Shown here: positions 61,561 through 64,000 of the stretch, in pieces
Numbering within the stretch: the first letter of the stretch is position 1
How the letters are laid out: the number at the start of each line of letters is the position of its first letter
Origin: Fasciolopsis buskii
Lineage: Eukaryota; Platyhelminthes; Trematoda; Plagiorchiida; Fasciolidae
NCBI GenBank assembly: GCA_008360955.1
Contig: LUCM01008772.1
Span: 7,801 to 71,800 of the forward strand
DNA length: 64,000 nucleotides
Direction of reading: 5' to 3'
Program-made: the position numbers and the translations under genes
Notes under the pieces: model-generated
The model's database searches: none
What the model saw: the letters and a program-made list of their open reading frames with translations, nothing else
What the model was told of the DNA's origin: nothing

Positions 61561-64000
61561 GCAAAACTAGGCTCATTACGGGCTGTTTTTTATCTCACTG
61601 GCAAACAGTGTCATGCCAAACGCCTCGAAACATAACGTCCCACAGCACTATGCCAGTTCCAGACAATGACACTACTACCCAAACTATTCAGAGCCTCACT
61701 GACATTGAATGTTGAAACGGTTAACCCTCCGTGTTAATTTGTTTTGTCAAGTTATTTCTCAATGAGCAAAACTATCCAACTAACAGACATCATGCAGTAG
61801 ATGAGAAGGGGATTCGTTCCGTTTTATAGATCGTATTTTGCTTACTCTCGCTTCAGAAACTGCTGTGCGTTCCTGCCTTTTCCTTCTCATGTTCACAAAG
61901 CCTTGCAGCAAGCGTCCTTTAGTCATCCACGATGGGACCACTAGGGCTCCGTTTAGTCGCTCATTAAATAAATACTTATCAGTGCCCAAAATTGCAAGCT
62001 CTCTTAGTGTCCAGCTACCTAAAGACAAGAATTCGAGCAGGGCACTAACTTCTCAAGAGACTTCAGGGCAATGTAACAACAATATTGTGTGCAGTCCTCG
62101 GTTTCTCAGGGGAATGCTCAGGGCAAGGTCAAACTTAAATAATGATGGCGCAGTGGAAACATGGAAAACGAAAACCAGCAAGTAAATTTAAGTTTACCTG
62201 CTCCCATGATCAGAGTTTGCAATGGGATAACCTATGCACGAGTTTTCCAGATTAAAGTCTACTCTGGACAATAATTTGCCGGAATAATACAAAACTTTTT
62301 GAGACCTATTGTCCTTATAGGTTGCGAGGCATTTCATGATTAAACACAGCGTATTTGGGCACAATAGATACCAATTTAAGCTTGAAAACGTTGGCTGGCG
62401 TCGCCATATAGCCGAGTTCCTCAAAAATAGAGACGGTTATAGGATGAACGGAGGAGTTCAACCGGAAAGATGTGTATCATTAAGGATGTGATAACGAGAT
62501 GAACATGAGTCAAGACCAGACTGAAAATCATATGAGGTGGGTGGGAGGGTGGAACTTACCATCATTAAAGAGTCAATATAATGTTAAAGGTGAGCCGGCG
62601 GAAGACATTCAAAATCGTACAACACTATTCAAGAGATGCAATATCATGAAGAATTGTGCACGCCGAGGCAATGGAACGCAGGAGAATGCTCATCAAACTC
62701 TTGCAGCTGGCAGCTGAATGGACTGATTGGTTTGACAGGAAGAAAACGAGTTCTTGTAGGAGGTGCAAGCCGTCTTTAAGTACATTTGGCATGGATGACC
62801 TGCATGTAGTCATTTTGGATGCCGACATTTTGTTGTTCTCTGGAAGTAAGCGTCTGGAAGTCGATGGATGGTGATCCGCGCCATTCCTGTGGTATTACTA
62901 ACAGCGCTTTGGCCGGTCGCAATGCTTCACGTAAGACGAGGTACTCGTGACAGTCGGTGGCGTGGTTTAGCTTAGCTTTGGGTCAAATGGATGGGTACTG
63001 GAGCGCCAGATATGAATAGGAGATTCTCAGCAGGGATAGGTACCCAGGCATGGCATGGGGTGAAGCTTTCGGCGACAAAGTCCACGTTGCACTCGCAATT
63101 TCTGCTAAATAGTGGGCAGGCGACATGGACATTCGCAAGCCTAGAGACGAGCCAGAGAAAGAGGGCGGTCTGCAACCTCTTCCGGCTACCATTATGGTAA
63201 GTGAGTAAAATGGGAATAATGATAACAGTCAGTTTCATATAAGAACTCCAGGGTCGTATGTGAGCTATCACCGATTCTACTACTTCGGATTGTCAGGAAT
63301 GGGCGCCACTGCAATGAATCGCAAGCGGCAGCATGGGCCGAATGCTAGGACAAGAGTTGCCATGGAAGTCATAAAGAGGTGGAGGGGAAAGTGTGAGAGT
63401 GTTATTACCATGACAGTGTTTTAACAGGATGGTAGCAGCCTGTACCACATATTAGTTTCGATAAGAGTGCTTCATTAATAATGAAAATGACGACAGTTGG
63501 ACAAAATGTCAGAATTTGTGTCAGTTGTACGTTCGGAGGACAGGGTCAGGTTGAAGACCAGAGGGGTGGATGGACAGCTTGATGGGCCACTTCCCAAGAT
63601 CGGCTCGCAAAGCAGCCAGATGCTCATCTACCAAACAAGGACGATGTAGGAATTCCCTCTCTCAGGATTAGGTCTGGGCTGACAGCATACATATCCACTG
63701 TAGGTGACCCATTCCTTCGCAACCAGGGTTCGTCTTTGTTTCTGGGCTCAAGCTGATCCCGGCAAATGTATTTTCCTACAGAGTAATAGTTGAGCCCACA
63801 TAGGTGCTTTCCATATTTTCTCGGCCTGACCCTCACTTTCCGCGTTGTATATAAATTTTAGCAACAGCTGGGGATGGTTTGTTTTCCCCATTTTCGGAAG
63901 TGCTGAAGTAAACATGCCGCGGTCATGAAGGGGTTTTGCTTGTTTGGATTAAAGGAAACTAAAGAGAGGATAAGCAAACACATGGGTGATGGTGGCTTAC
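61561..64000. other. GC-richer stretch without a supported gene
   Basis: Frames of 60-115 codons on both strands (for example 61838-62185 plus, 62972-63271 minus, 63624-63836 minus) overlap and show no domain I can name. RNase H or integrase of the adjacent gypsy relic was looked for and not found. The raised GC compared with 0-40 kb suggests more transposon debris. Confidence 0.35.

Overview
The window reads as non-coding, AT-rich animal genomic DNA, most likely from a flatworm and probably a digenean trematode. This is inferred from content only: a divergent flatworm-like rhodopsin-class receptor, RTE and CR1-like non-LTR retrotransposons, Ty3/gypsy relics, Penelope-like elements with a GIY-YIG domain, and a tRNA-headed short interspersed repeat carrying a hammerhead ribozyme. 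That last repeat resembles the layout of the schistosome S-alpha SINE family. There are no bacterial operons, rRNA genes or CRISPR arrays. Only one long intact protein gene is convincing, a 435-codon open frame for a seven-transmembrane receptor at 36493-37800 (+).

Layout. 1-384: first copy of the tRNA/hammerhead repeat, cut by the window edge. 0.4-10.4 kb: no supported gene. 10.4-12.35 kb (+): decayed RTE retrotransposon. 12.35-20.9 kb: nothing recognisable. 20.9-22.8 kb: an island of overlapping unassigned ORFs. 23.5-25.5 kb (-): CR1-like element (endonuclease, linker, reverse transcriptase) interrupted by a perfect 42-bp inverted repeat. 25.5-30.5 kb: nothing. 30.49-30.91 kb: second tRNA/hammerhead repeat. 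31-36.5 kb: nothing except a short AT microsatellite. 36.5-37.8 kb: receptor gene. 38-41.6 kb: nothing. 41.6-42.4 kb (-): second RTE fragment. 44.6-47.55 kb (-): CR1-like LINE with ORF1 and reverse transcriptase but no visible endonuclease. 48.5-49.6 kb: two Penelope-like 3' ends joined head to head. 53.1-56.1 kb (-): Ty3/gypsy relic. 57.2-57.6 kb: third tRNA/hammerhead repeat, with 9-bp target-site duplications. 57.8-58.45 kb (+): CR1-like reverse transcriptase fragment. 60.6-61.6 kb (+): second Ty3/gypsy relic. The 46-64 kb half is richer in GC and in transposon debris than the first half.

Most notable. The three repeat copies place an RNA polymerase III-type promoter (A and B boxes 43 bp apart) directly upstream of a type I hammerhead. 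The copy at 57214-57624 keeps every catalytic-core position and has pairable stems I, II and III. The other two copies carry core substitutions expected to kill cleavage. The same intact copy also has 96-bp inverted arms, so its transcript could form a long hairpin competing with the ribozyme. The two Penelope relics and the 24.6-kb inverted repeat carry related motifs of the dimer-type, Penelope-associated hammerhead. One window therefore seems to hold two kinds of self-cleaving RNA tied to retroelements.
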